A stretch of 64,000 nucleotides of DNA from assembly GCF_943734655.1 (NCBI RefSeq), contig NC_071353.1:150736179-150800178 (forward strand). Reading direction: 5' to 3'. This DNA is from Sabethes cyaneus (Eukaryota > Arthropoda > Insecta > Diptera > Culicidae). Made by a program: the position numbers and the translations under genes. Shown here in pieces: positions 23,628 to 35,504 of this stretch (positions are counted from its first letter, which is position 1; each line of letters starts with the position of its first letter). The notes under the pieces were generated by a model. It was given only the letters and a program-made list of their open reading frames with translations. It was not told where the DNA came from and did not search any database.

Positions 23628-24121
23628 GAGGGGCTCTGTAGCCGCAAGGTTACCGAGTCTGCTTTGACAAGCGAATGGTCATGGGTTCGAATCTTAGTAG
23701 AATCAGGCCATTCGATGTCAAAGTGGCTTTAGCATGGGTTTATTCTCAGGCCCCTCATCGCCCTTCCTTCATGCTGAGTTCTATATTATCCCGATATGGC
23801 CTATTGACAGTGCAAAAATGAGACCCTTATAGTAAAAATGCACTGGTTTTGCTACGCCAGGGATGACTATAATTGGGGACTGTGCGCTGTCATGTGGAAC
23901 GAGGTGGGTAAAGTAGAGTAAAGTATTGAAAGAAGGGTACCCAATCACACACAAGCACGCATAAAAAAAATTCAATAAGCATATCGCTCACTCAATAGCG
24001 ACTATAGCCAAAATAAATGCAGTGCGGGTTATACAACAAACACCCGGGCGATATCACAATAGATCTAACCATAATGGTCGCAGTGATGAGTCCATACAGG
24101 AAAAAAAAAAAGGGCTAAGTC
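23616..24121 (+). mobile_element. 482-bp tRNA-derived SINE with 12-bp target duplication
   Basis: The body 23628-24109 is flanked by AAGGGCTAAGTC at 23616-23627 and 24110-24121, directly after an A10 tail. The head has an A-box-like TGTAGCCGCAAGG and a B box GGGTTCGAATC. The anticodon arm can be folded around a seven-base loop TTGACAA, suggesting a Val (GAC) tRNA origin. The body is long for a SINE. Such elements are transcribed by RNA polymerase III and copied by a partner LINE; the ORF on the minus strand is incidental. Confidence 0.85.
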
Positions 24122-25328
24122 ACCTGAGTCAATCGTTGAATAAACCGTCTTAATGCAGAATGACTCCAGCAGGTGGGGAGAAGAGCCCGCTCATTATCCA
24201 CGATGTGTTGTTAATCGGACCAAGATTAACCCTAGAAAGTTGACTGTTTCACTCTCCCTTGACCCACCGCTTCAAACAAGTGCTCTGATGGTCCCTCCCT
24301 CTTCCCGATTCTAGTTTATTTGTGAAATGTGGTATATATGGGTAAAAATAGAACAATCTCACCAGCAGTCCTTCGAATGGAATAGAGTTGCGTCCTTCTA
24401 GTTTCCATAAGTGCTTCTAATAATTAATTTAATTTTTCTTCTGGTATCCAATATCCATGTGTAGTATTAACACTCGTATTGGCCAAAGTTTTCACTATAA
24501 AGCAGTAAATGCTTCATAAGCTAAAACGAAAAAAATAATTAAAATAACTTATATTATGCTTACCAGATCGTGCGGCTCCACCGTCTACCCAAAACCTCGA
24601 TTATGAGATCAGGCAGCCGGGAACCACACAGTATCGCACCTCCTAGCTTGGCTACTCAATAGAGCATTACCGGGTATGGCCACGTGGAGGCGCTAGGTAG
24701 GGGCTTGGGATAGCTAGAGCTATATTGGACGCTCCTCATTTGCCTTCCCCATTTCATACCCTCCATTATATGACTATCGAATAGCAAAAACTTGATAGCT
24801 TTTGTACAGGTCTCTGATAAAGTAATCAGAGTTTTAGTATATTTTATGATTGAAGGACGCAAAAAGGTATTTCACGCAGTCATGTTTTTCGAGGTAATTG
24901 CCGAATAGACACATATTCTCTAAACGGCTTTCGTGCATAGCAACACTGCCAATCCTCTATCGGTATTTAAAAACTGCTTTCGCGAGATTTCGTACGGATC
25001 GAATAGGTTGATAGCACACAATCTTCGGTGACGGTAAACTGATTTCTCGTGATTCTTTTTATATGGATATTTTGCATTTCGACTACCTGTTTCGCGTTCT
25101 CAAATAGTACGCGAGCACGAATGACAGTGATGGCATCACTTACTTCGGTGGATTCAGATCAATTTCTTTCCACTAACAACAACTCATTCCTGTGATACTT
25201 GTAAATGATGCAGAGGATTCCTCGGTCCCTGGTAGCAGCAAGTGTCGGACTAACATTCCTTTCCCTATTTATGTTTTACTTGTCTCTAACTTCGTCGTGG
25301 TCCAACGTAAACTATTTTCTTTATTAAA
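24122..25328. other. Unique-looking sequence
   Basis: No gene recognised. It contains the second copy of the 22-base direct repeat (24762-24783). The region around 24560-24760 is relatively GC-rich and may derive from a mobile element, but I cannot name it. Confidence 0.35.
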
Positions 25329-25523
25329 GTGGAGGAGCGTTTTGTGAGAATAATGGTAGACTGGATGAAGCTAGGGAAATTTCGATATGGGTAGTATATG
25401 GAAGGACAAAATTAGATATGAGACTATCCAATAGAGGATTCTGTTGTAATAGTTTAATTACCAAAACACTCGGGCGCCAACCGAGAAAATGTGGGTTGGA
25501 GTCCCACTTACCAATTGAACTAC
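25329..25523 (+). mobile_element. tRNA-Gly-like repeat, copy 1
   Basis: About 195 bases align with the reverse complement of 57982-58162: GTGGAGGAGC, then GGACAAAATTAGATATG, then a tRNA-like segment. Both the tRNA-like part and about 115 bases upstream are shared, so the tRNA-like module sits at the downstream end of the unit. This is the reverse of a usual SINE head. It may be a SINE with a second, tRNA-related tail, or an old retroposed tRNA with flanks. Confidence 0.6.
25443..25514 (+). tRNA. tRNA-Gly(GCC)-like pseudogene within the repeat
   Basis: A near-complete cloverleaf can be drawn: D stem GTTT/AAAC with a 7-base loop, anticodon stem CTCGG/CCGAG with loop GCGCCAA (anticodon GCC), a 5-base variable loop, T stem GTGGG/CCCAC with loop TTGGAGT, and an acceptor stem with about five of seven pairs. 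The position before the anticodon is C instead of the invariant U, the D loop lacks GG, and the T loop lacks TTC. It is therefore a repeat-borne relic and not a working gene. The other copy (57988-58061, minus) reads ACC. Confidence 0.5.
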
Positions 25524-27654
25524 TCAGGGCTCAGTAAAACCGATAACATCAAACGTAACAGATGGTTACAAACTACATGCCTTGATAAGTGAAATGAAAA
25601 ACTTATTCTTTCTTCAGTGGACGTAAGACCCGAGATGAAAGTATCCCTTCATCAATGCTGTCAAAAATGTCGAACCTGCCGCGAACCAGTAGCGATCCGG
25701 TTGTGCTACCGGCCGCTAGTTATTGGCCGATCGGAGATTAGTTGTCTATCGGCGGTGGCGTACAAACCATCACCCTGTCAATCTGTATATCCTAAACTCG
25801 TCTACAAAGGAAAAATCTACTATTTCCGACCGACCGACCGACGGCCGGGTTACAAACCACCGCACCGAGTTTGATAGTTTGTTGATAAATTCCTTCTCAA
25901 AACCTGGCAAAACCACTTTTCAGCTCGACATCGAAATCTGTTCCCTAAACCACACAGCACAGCACAGCTTCGTTTCAAGTGGTTTGAAAATTAGTGCACA
26001 CTTTTTAGTGCAGCAACTACTAGGTACTACTGCCGCGGTTACCGCTCTTACGGTCGTCGTCGTTGTTTTAAGTAGGAGGAAATTTTCACATCCCACTTCC
26101 GAACGAAACGAGCGAGCGTCGCTCGTCGATCGATCAGCCAACCCCAGCTAGTTAGACAGTTCGGTTTGAGCTGTCGATCAAGGGAACGGAACGCGAAGCG
26201 GCGAAACGTTGCGGTGTGTGGGTGTAGGTGTGTGTTTGTCAGAAACGTCTATTTTCACTTAATTTTATGTGAACGAAGATCATAAAGTTTACCAAACATA
26301 CACACGTACGCAAGCACGGTAGCACGAACGGAACCAGGACCAAGCTGCTACTACAGGGACGGTGCGGTCATCTGAAGCTGAAGCTAAAGGTGGGTCGGTA
26401 GACGTCATAAAACGGAACATTGCCGGTACGTGATTGCCTGTCGATGGTCGTAATCTGTAGGTATACACACAGACAGACCGTCCGTCGTCGTCATCGTCGC
26501 CGTTCGCTGCCCCGTTCTGGTAGACCGCTAGCCTAGCTAGCAGCTAGTACCAGATTTCGTGTTTTCCATTCACTTGGCTGGTTCTTCCGCAAACCGGCAA
26601 AGCGGGGGTGACGTGACGTATTTTGCGTTCATTTATTGGACGACGTACTTCACGCGAATTGAACCGAACGGAACAGCAAGCAAAACCAATCTGGAAAAAG
26701 CTTCATTAGATTTAACTGGGTATTAAATAATGTGAGAATTTGAATCGTCGCTTTACGCGGACCTCGGCAGTTTATTGCATTGGCCATACTCTTCCACGAG
26801 TTTAAAGCCTGTTAATTGCCTTTTTTAATGGACTCATTTGAGGACCACAATAAGGACTAAACAGTCTGTGGCAAATGATTTGCACGAATTACATGATTTG
26901 TGAATCAGTATCGGAAAATGGAAAAATTTACTCAATTTTTAATGAACTTGTTCGGTTTTTTTTCACATAGGCAGTTGGTAAACATTGCCTAAATTTTTTT
27001 TATGGGAACAAGGAAATCAATCCAGGAAAAAATATCACCTGGAAAGTTTTTCATAAAATTTCCTACCAGTGAGTGGGAAAAAACTTCAAATAAAATACCA
27101 CAAAACTCATCAATTTATTTATTCTCTGCATTCGGCATTGTGCTGTCGAGGGAAGAATTGACATAGCGTTCATTAGTTGCCACAGACAGTGATGAATTTA
27201 GGCCAAATGTCCTACATTCAGCTGAGCATCGATAATTTAACCTAGCAAAATAACAAAATTGAGGTCAAAACCGAAGCGCATATGCCTGTGATAAGCGTCA
27301 TAATTAAAAAAATGTAAAATGGATGCAAAGCTGTTTTATAGAGTCCAACAGAGTGGGACAAGACGTAAATGAAAAAAGAGCAGAAAATTACGTAAGCGAG
27401 GATCAGTGAACCAACGCTAAACTAAGACCGTAGTTCGTTTCTCATTTCCAAGCTAAGGAATTGTAATTTTAGTAAATTTACATTTACATTAGTTTTTAAA
27501 TTTACACGCTCTTCCAGTGTTTTTACGAAACATCTTCTGTGGTAGTTCGAAAATCGAAAATAGTATTTAGGTGTATTCACGAATGCTGATTTTCTAGAAC
27601 AATTCAAGGGTTATTCGTGAAAGTTCATAAAAAATAAAAAAAGTCGACAATTCA
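25524..27654. other. Unique-looking, CpG-rich sequence
   Basis: 25600-26700 is rich in CpG and CAG/CGAC words compared with its AT-rich neighbours, with a CCGA run near 25829-25842. A weak R-alpha match lies at about 27115-27200. The ORFs at 25617-25874 and 25723-26151 overlap in different frames and show no recognisable domain. This is the best candidate in the window for a promoter or 5' UTR region. Confidence 0.35.
26150..26391 (+). promoter_or_regulatory. Weak candidate transcription start and 5' UTR exon
   Basis: GACAGTTCGG near 26155 resembles an insect initiator. It is followed by about 230 bases of CpG-rich sequence ending in AAGCTAAAG/GTGGGT, a reasonable splice donor near 26391. 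No ATG-headed ORF of note lies between, so only an untranslated exon is conceivable. There is no TATA box and no proof of transcription. Confidence 0.15.
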
Positions 27655-29690
27655 TAGATTCAGTAAGCCTTAGTCGCAAAATCGCAAAAAGGAAAAAAAC
27701 GGAACAATGTAGGAACGAAAATTTGACAAAAAAAATACAAAAAAATGGGACGGATAAAGATGGATGGAAAATAAGAAAAGTGAGAGAGAGAGAGAAAAAT
27801 ACTAGAAGCCAAAGAGAAAAAAAGAGATAAATTAAAAACGATGTAGTAAAAAGAAGAAAACGGGATGAAAACCTGACGGAAATGGAAGGAAAACGGTAAG
27901 CGATCGAAAAAATGGTAGGACGGGAGGAAATAAACAGAAGCGAAAAACGGGACTTCTAAAGGACAAAAAACGAGATAAAAGAAAAAAAAGCGAGACTAAA
28001 AAGTCGGACTGTAAAACGGATTTAATAAGACGGAGTAAAAAGGAGCAGAAAAACGGACTGAAAAGTGGAAAAACTAGATAGAAAAGGAAAGCTAAACCAA
28101 ACGAAAAAAAAGAAGACAGGGTAGAAAAATGTTTCAAAACGGGAGGTAGAAATAAAAACGATAACAAAAATAGAAAATCGATGGAACAAAAACTGAGAAG
28201 GAAAACGGGACTGTAAAAGTGGAAAGACTAGAACGAAAAAGAAAAAAATACAGAACAAGGGAAGATGGTACAGAAAAGTAGGCAAAACAGCCAGGAACAA
28301 AGAAAAACTGGAGAGGAAAGAACGGGGAAAAACGAGATAGAGAAACTGAGTCTAAAAAATGGAGACAGCTAAAAGAACAATACAGAAAAAGAAGTAAGAA
28401 TGGAACAAAAAATGGGAAAACAGGAACGGAAAAAGTAAACTGCAAGTACGAAACAAAAATACACGAGACGGGACACCGAAAAAGGAAAAAATAGAGACAG
28501 TAGAAGAAAAACTAGGAAGAACTGGATCATAAGCGAAGGAACACGGAAAAATGGATGCAAAAACTGAAAACCGGGAATGACGAATAGACAAGACATAAAC
28601 TGGGACTGAAAAGGTGGAAAAGATTAGTGTGAATGGGAGAAAAACAGACAAAAAAGACAAACCGAAAGAAAAGTAAAACTTAAATGACATGAAAAACTAA
28701 AACTGGGACATGAATTAAGGAAAAACGGAAAAAAGCGGCTGAAGAAAGAAAGTGGAATGAGACAAAAAAAGAGAAACATTTAAATGAAAACAAAACGGCA
28801 AAAAAGTGGAAAAAGTAGCCAAGCAGAATAAGGGAAGATGGTACAGAAAAATAGAGAAAATGGACGGGAAACGAAGAAAAACTGGAGAGGAGAGATGAAA
28901 ATGGGAGAAAAACCAAAACAAAAAGAGAAGACGGTACGGATTAAGGCGGGAAAAGAAGTATGAAATGAAGAAAAAATGATAACAAAACAGAGAAAGCTGA
29001 GAAGACCAAACAGAAAAAGAACAGCGAATGGAACAAAATATGGGCAAACGGGACTGGAAAATACACGAGATAGGACAAAGAAAAAAAGGAACAGAAATAG
29101 GAAAAGGAAATAAAAAGATGAAAAATTGACGAAAAAGGAAAACGAAGAAGAAAAATTGAATGACGAAAAGATAAGACGAATGGTACTGAAAAGATGGAAA
29201 AAAACTATTGTGAACAGGAGAAAAATAGGAAGAAAACGGCTAAAGAACATCTGAATAACAAGTGAAAGACAAGTGAAAATTGGGCTGAAAAAGCGAAAAA
29301 AGAAGAAAAAATAACAAAAGAGAGAACAGAAAAAGAGATGAAACGAAAAGTGAAACGGGATCTAAAATGATGACAACCGTGAAGTGCAAAAAGGAAAAAC
29401 GTAAAAAAGCGACTGAAGAAATAGAGGAGGAGGAGGAGGAGGACCAAGACAAAAAGGGGAAACGGATTGAGAAGAAACGAAACAGACGAAACTGGACACT
29501 TCGATGAAAAAAAATGTGACCAACAAAGTGGTAAAAATAGACCAAAAGAAAAAAGAATTCGAATATAGGGACTAGAAAATGGAAAAAACGCAGAGGGCGA
29601 AATAATAGAAAGAGAAAATTGTAACAAAAAGAGCGATAATAGAAGAAAAACATGAGAGCAAAATGATTAAGAAAAACTAGTAAATGTTAC
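27655..29690. repeat. Array C2: purine-rich degenerate repeat
   Basis: The plus strand is purine-rich with the same words as the other C blocks: GGAAAAACGGGA, GAACAGAAAAAG and TGGAAAAAGTAG. Some longer segments recur within it (for example CAGAA(C/T)AAGGGAAGATGGTACAG near 28253 and 28825), pointing to internal segmental duplication. Minus-strand ORFs are low-complexity F/S/L runs. Confidence 0.85.
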
Positions 29691-29724
29691 GTTTCATCGA
29701 CTGTGGAATTCACTATTTTATTTT

Positions 29725-29925
29725 CACCGGTTGTCAGTCTTACTGAATCAGAACAGACTTTGTATTTTCTCCGACGTTTCGACTATATTCTGCAGTCTTT
29801 ATCGAGGATCTTATAGTGTCTGTAGATCCATGATAAAGACTACAAAATATGGTCGAAAGGTCTAAAAGTACGAAAACTGTTCTGATTTAATAAGACTGAC
29901 AGTCAGTGTAGCGGATCGATTAGTT
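29725..29925. mobile_element. Palindromic element with a hammerhead-like core in each arm
   Basis: The left arm (about 29730-29815) and right arm (about 29825-29915) are imperfect inverted copies: CTTACTGAATCAGAACAG against its complement, and so on. Read outward from the centre, each arm gives a CTGATGA-like box, a short stem-loop, and then GAAA followed by CGTC or GGTC (minus 29771-29808; plus 29829-29862). Both first boxes are mutated (CTCGATAA and CATGATAA). Related to 10616-10760. Hammerhead motifs are known in Penelope-like elements and retrozymes; whether this derives from one is an inference. Confidence 0.5.
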
Positions 29926-30639
29926 TGAATAAGCTTTGAGGTTTAATTTAAATCTCGTTAGGAAAAACCAGAATAAAGCAGGGCGTAAACATTTTCATTA
30001 AACAGATCAGACCAGAAACGGAATTACCCAAAAAATTCTTTGTATCTAGACATTACCAAAGATCATTTTATGAATTATGTAGGCCAGGCAGAGTAAATCA
30101 TTCATATTGTTTATTAGGTTCATTAGGAGGTCAGATTGTCTACGCCTTTTAGGAATGAATGCACGAGAATGGAAATACCAACCAACCAGGTAAATAATTT
30201 TCCACTTTTCTATCTCTTTTCATTTTCACCTGGATCAAATGTAAGCCTTAAGAACAGAAAAGAGAAATCTCGAATCCTTATTAAAAAATAAGAGTAAATG
30301 AGTAGAAGAATAGAATGACTTGAACCTCTATTGGAAAGTAGGAAAAACCAAAATTATCTCTCTCGCTGCAATTAGTCATAAGGATTTAGAATAATTGAAT
30401 TTACCTGTAACTTGTATAAATAGGTTAGTTTTTAGAAATAAAAAGTTAGTACTTGGGTTTAACTGGGTACTGGGTTTAACATTTTAACGACGCTGGAAGC
30501 CTTTTTAATCGCAGCAATCCAGCCACCTTTTTTATTTTGGTAGCTCTAGAGACGAACCGACCTCTGGGCCTGCCTTTGGTCACTTTTCTCGCGACCATTT
30601 CGTACTTTTCGGTGGCACACCGTACAGCCGGTAAGAATA
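29926..30639. other. Unique-looking sequence with an unassigned basic ORF end
   Basis: No gene recognised. On the minus strand, 30476-30610 encodes a Lys/Arg-rich peptide (KVTKGRPRGRFVSRATKI and onward) at the end of an ORF whose upstream half is array-derived. It has no domain I can name and is probably chance. Confidence 0.3.
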
Positions 30640-32420
30640 AAATAATAAAAGAAGTAAGAAATAGAATAACAAAACGCGACAGTGGCGTAAAAATAAGAAA
30701 AAAGAAACAGAGGGAAAACGACAAAAGAATACGACGGGAATACGGGGTCGTGTGACAGAAGTAAAATGAAAGAGAAAAGAAGGTCAGGGGGGGGGGGCAT
30801 TCAATTATTTTTCACAGTTTGTATATAATTTTTCCCAGTTCTTCCAATGTTAACTTGATCAGTATAATCAATATCAAAAATGATAAAAAGTTGTAAAAAA
30901 GGAGCACAAGACAGAAAAACCAAGTCGCACAAACGAAAAGTGGAACAGAAAAAGAGGAAAACCGAGAACACAAAGGTTATGAAAAGGAAAACAAAAACAA
31001 TGGAAAAACGTGAGAAACCTGGAAACGACGGAGTTTTGAAATAGGAAAGGAGGAAGAATAGGACGAAAGAGGTAATACAGGTAACAAGAGAAAAAGAGGA
31101 GCGTAAAATGATGGAAGAAGACAAAAAATAGGACACAAAAAGTGTGGTATGTAAAATAAGAAAATCGGTAGATGAACAATAAAAAATCGAGAAAAAACTT
31201 AACAGAAATGAGAAAAGGACGAAAACAGGATAGAAGGTGACGAAAATCGGAAACGAAAAAAGGATAAACGGAAGAGAAAAGCTACTCTAAATAACAAAAA
31301 ACCCAACAAGAGAAAAAATGGGACCGGAAAAGTGAAAAAAAGAAAGCTGGTAAAATGAAAAAAAGGTACAGAAAAAGAGCAAAAAAATTGAGTAAAACGT
31401 GAAACGTGAACTAAAAGGAAGGAATCCAAGAAGAATAGGGAAGAGAAAATAGCTTAAACGAGACAAAACTGGAAGACGGAGCAGAAAAAGCCAAAAGAAA
31501 AGCGGGAACCGAAAATAACAAAAATTAGGAAAAGAAAACTAGAGAAAAAAAACTAGAAAAGGAACATCTGAATGACATAACAAATGTTAAAAGTAGAACA
31601 AAAAATCAACAACAAAAAAGGAGAAGTTGATACAGAAAAGCGAGAGTACGGAAAGGAAGAGAAAAGTTGACTTTTCACTTCACAGGAAAAGGCTAAAAAA
31701 CGTGATAAAAAAGGTTGGGAAAGGAAGAGAAGAAAAAATAAGAAATAGACAAAAAGAAGACAAACGGAAGTAAAAAACGAAAACCCGAACATCTGAAAAC
31801 AACTACTAAAAACGAGAAAACGCGAAAAAAGAAATGGAAAAAGTGGAAAAACGTCTCCGAAAGGAGTAAAAGAGGACTGAAAAGCAAAACGGGAAAGAGG
31901 GAAAAAGAGGAAAAAACTAGAAAAAAAAAGTCGAAGTAGAAAAAAGAAATGAGAGGAAAAACAGACAAGCTAAAGAGGAAAAGAATTAAAAACATTAAAA
32001 AACAAGGAAAGATAAAAGAAGAAGATAAGAGAAAGACTAAAAACGAAAGAGAAAAAAGAAAACGAAATGCAAGAGGGAAAAGCGGGATTTCTTGTATAAC
32101 CTGAATGAAGAAGTGGCAAAGCTACAGAAAAAAGAAAATAAAAGCAAAAAGTGGGAGCAGAAAAAGAAGAAAAATGGAAGAGAAAGGAGAAAAACTGGTG
32201 TGAATAGTGGAAAATGGGAGGCAAACATGAAAAAAAGAGAAGAAACCGAGAATGTCCGAAAAAACGGAAAGAAAAGAGAAAAATCGAGACAAAACAGGAA
32301 GACGGAACAGAAAAAACGAAAAAAAAAAACAATCGAAAAGAAGAAAAGCTGCAGAAGAAAGAATAAAAATCGATTAGGAAAACAGGAAAATGAGAGAAAA
32401 ACAGAACAAAAAATTACCCA
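30640..32420. repeat. Array C3: purine-rich degenerate repeat
   Basis: Same word set as C1 and C2. It is interrupted at about 30786-30880 by a G10 run and a short AT-rich unique piece. Long F/S-rich minus-strand ORFs and a K/E/R-rich plus-strand ORF (32092-32541) both come from the array and not from a gene. Confidence 0.85.
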
Positions 32421-35400
32421 AGTAACAATGAGAGTTTTATTGCACTCTTATTGGGGTTTTCAAGACCAATTTTGGTCCAGCTCTGGCAGTTTTTTCAAAG
32501 ACGTTCCAACCAATGTGGGTCTGTTTTGTGGTGTCAAATGAAATGTATGATTATGTCGAGACTTTCTGCTAAGTTGAATCATGCTTTATCATTTGATTTT
32601 AAAGTTATTCACGAAAATGTATTTCAATGGGGGCGCCAGGTACACAGTGAAACTTTGAACAAAGATGAAGGGGAAAGATACGAATGAAACGTGATATTTT
32701 AAACACCTTAAAGTATGACTTTCTGCTTGCTTAACGGGGTAGACATGGTTGGTAGTCCATTCCATCTAGCTGAGTTTCCCCAAAAATATTTTTCACTGAA
32801 GCTATAAATGATACAACCGCACTGTAATAAATATGGTTGAGTACAAGAGCGAAAAAAGCAGGAATTTTCTCAGTAAAATATGATAACATGATTCGAACTC
32901 AATTTCACGTGTTCCGAGAATTCCACAAATTGTCGAGTGAAAAACGTTTTCAATTTCGTTCTGATTCGTGGAAACCAAATTACCTGAACTGATCTTGTAC
33001 TGTAACCCTTACTGTGTCTCTCCCTCCAGTCAGTCCCCAGTCACCTCCCAACCCAAGCACGCATGAGCTGATTACAGCAGCGAGTGTGGTCGGTTATTTT
33101 TTCCTCCCTTGTACCAACAACGCCGGAGGCGGAAACAGCAGCAGCGGCGAAACGATGGCGAAACTTTTTCATTATTACATATTAGATTTTTGCTCCTCCG
33201 ACCGGATTCACGCGGTTGCTTCTGCCGTACTGTCGGTGATCCGTGCGAACGCGCGCGCTTCAGTGGTTAGCTCGCATACGAGTGTACAGGGCAAAATATT
33301 CGACTATATCCTTGGGAGTATAAAATAAATCATGCACCCGGATGATGAATCTGTCCGCGTTTGTGCTTCTTCACTTTTTAAAGGGCGGATTTGCTAACAG
33401 TTTTTTTTTCGTGTGCAAACATGAAGAAGACGAACACGAATTTTTATGAGCATTATTCCCCACTGTTGCTCCTTAATTCCCCGCTGTTGCTGCTGCTACT
33501 CTGTTGCTTCTTTTGTTTTCCTTCATTGTTGACGTCTAACGTTGAAAACCCACTCGCGGGAGCTGCAGCTCTCGCCTACAGGCGGGACAACGCGAGAGTT
33601 AGGGGGAAAATCGTCAGCACGGGTAAAAGTTAATTAGCGTAAAATTTATGCTACTAATTTGTGCCACGATGATACTAACAATAATAATAACATTTTTCGG
33701 TGGCTCGCGTTCTTTTGTCATTTCATTTCCTATCGAAAAATAAATTTTCAAATACATTGTCTTAAAGTGCCTCAAGGGAGTATGTACGGACCAATGATGT
33801 TTATCGTATATCTGTCCTTGAAATAGTTCTGCTTATTCTGATGGTCATATTTTTGAAGCAAATTTTCGTCTCTATCGTAATACAATTACTCTTAAAGCAC
33901 TGCTTTAACGGATGTTTCATTTACAATAAAATAAAATTGGAAAAAATTAAAAACAGAGTCACAATTTATCACTTCCCATTTGTTGTCCCCATCAAAGGCT
34001 CAAATGTCAAAAGGACAATTCAGCAGCAATTCCGTCGTTTGTCGTAAATAATAATAGCTCCTAGCAGCGCATTCAGATTTTATAATTGCACGTTTGTAAT
34101 TTTATTCGTTTCCCAGCCTTCGGGAAGCCACGCACGGAAGCTGGCTGGAGGCAGGCGTCCGTCAAGATTGCAATAAAAGTGCAGGAATCTGCGTAATGAA
34201 AATCGTGCCCTTCCAGCAGCTTTTATCTCTCTCTTTCTCGTTGCAAGTTTCATCGAAATCGCTGATCCAGCTACTGCGAATCAAAGTGTTGTCTCAACTC
34301 AATTATTCATTAAATCCATTTGCCATTTGTCAGCCACCACCCAACACACTTTCCCGGGAATCCGGACCGATAGCCACCGGCGCCGCTGGCGCTGGCCGGG
34401 ATAATCCCGTGCGGGAAATTGAACACTTCCGATTAAGCAAAAAAAAATTCGTTTGTTCATTCGTTCGCCTATGGCTTTCGGGTCTGATTACGACGCGAAA
34501 AAGAACGTACTACACTGCTGCACTGTTGACAGAGCAAATGTGGCGGTAAATGTTTGTAATATGACAACGCACAACAAAATAAGGTGCCCCCAGGCGTTAA
34601 TTGGTTTCATGTTCATGTTCGTCCGTCCCGCCGTCGTTCTCCGGAATGTCCGCATCGATTTTCAGTATAATAAAATGTCAACAAATTTTATTTTTTTTAA
34701 ACGATCCACAACAAAAAACTCAATTAAAATGAAATATGATTTTTGGTTCCGAGTCAAACGACAACTTACTAATTATTATTTAATAATTACGGAATGAGTG
34801 GGTTTTTTCGCCCGTGTATCGCCCGTGTGTGTGTGCGTGGTGAAAATGAAACTGAGAAAACTTTTCACCTCGTCGTTCCTTCAGGGACGAGATGATTTTC
34901 ATGATGATGATGAGACACGCCCGCATTCATCCAGCAGCAGCAACTGACCACCAACCAAGAAGAAGTTGCTTTCATCTTTAATTACCGACTGAAATCCATT
35001 ATTCATCACCATCTAGTGGCGTATGTGTGCGTGCGTGCGTGTGTGGGTGGGTGAAATGATGCTATTCATACGAAGGTGGACAGGTCATAAGTTGAGTACA
35101 TACCTAGGTATGAGGAGGACTGGAACTTTTCTCATGGGTTTTTTGTGTTTTGTTGCATACTTTTTCTTCCTGGTCTTTCCCGGTTGGTTGGTTGTTGCTT
35201 GCTTGGTTGGTTGGTTGAAAGGTAGGTTGAAAGGATGACAACGCAATCTTCTAGATTGGATTCGCTCTGCGTCACTATATTATACACATACACTAGCCTG
35301 CCTGAAGGGTGGTGACTGTACAGATGCAGAATTTAATTTCAAGAGTAATTACGGTGAAGCATGAGTCGAGAAAATGACAGCATTCTTATCTTTTCCCTAG

Positions 35401-35504
35401 TGGGCGCCCAATGCATCCTCGAGCTCTAATTAAAATTGTCTTATTCATGACTGGTAGAACTGGTGAAATTAAATCAATACAATTAGAATTAAAGTGATAG
35501 TAAA
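32421..35504. other. Unique-looking sequence, 3.1 kb
   Basis: Mixed composition with CpG-containing stretches (33030-33330, 34330-34640) and simple (GT/GC)n and GGTT runs near 35020-35230. Plus-strand ORFs of 68-117 codons at 33014, 34196 and 34453 lack recognisable domains or splice context. Possibly conserved non-coding single-copy DNA. Confidence 0.4.

Noticed and set aside
25376..25391. GGGAAATTTCGATATG shared with 57945-57960 beside the tRNA-Gly-like repeats
   Set aside because: The two occurrences lie at different positions and in opposite orientation relative to the repeat, so they do not align as part of one element. Probably chance or a separate short word.
25443..25514. A functional tRNA-Gly gene
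   Set aside because: The base before the anticodon is C instead of U, the D loop lacks GG and the T loop lacks TTC. The same module recurs as part of a dispersed repeat, so it is listed only as a pseudogene-like feature.
30476..30724. Basic C-terminal peptide on the minus strand
   Set aside because: The upstream half is array-derived, the basic stretch is short, and I cannot match it to a known family. Mentioned only in the description of its region.
33014..33328. 104-codon plus-strand ORF in balanced-composition DNA
   Set aside because: No recognisable domain and no splice or Kozak context. An ORF of this size is expected by chance in GC-richer sequence.
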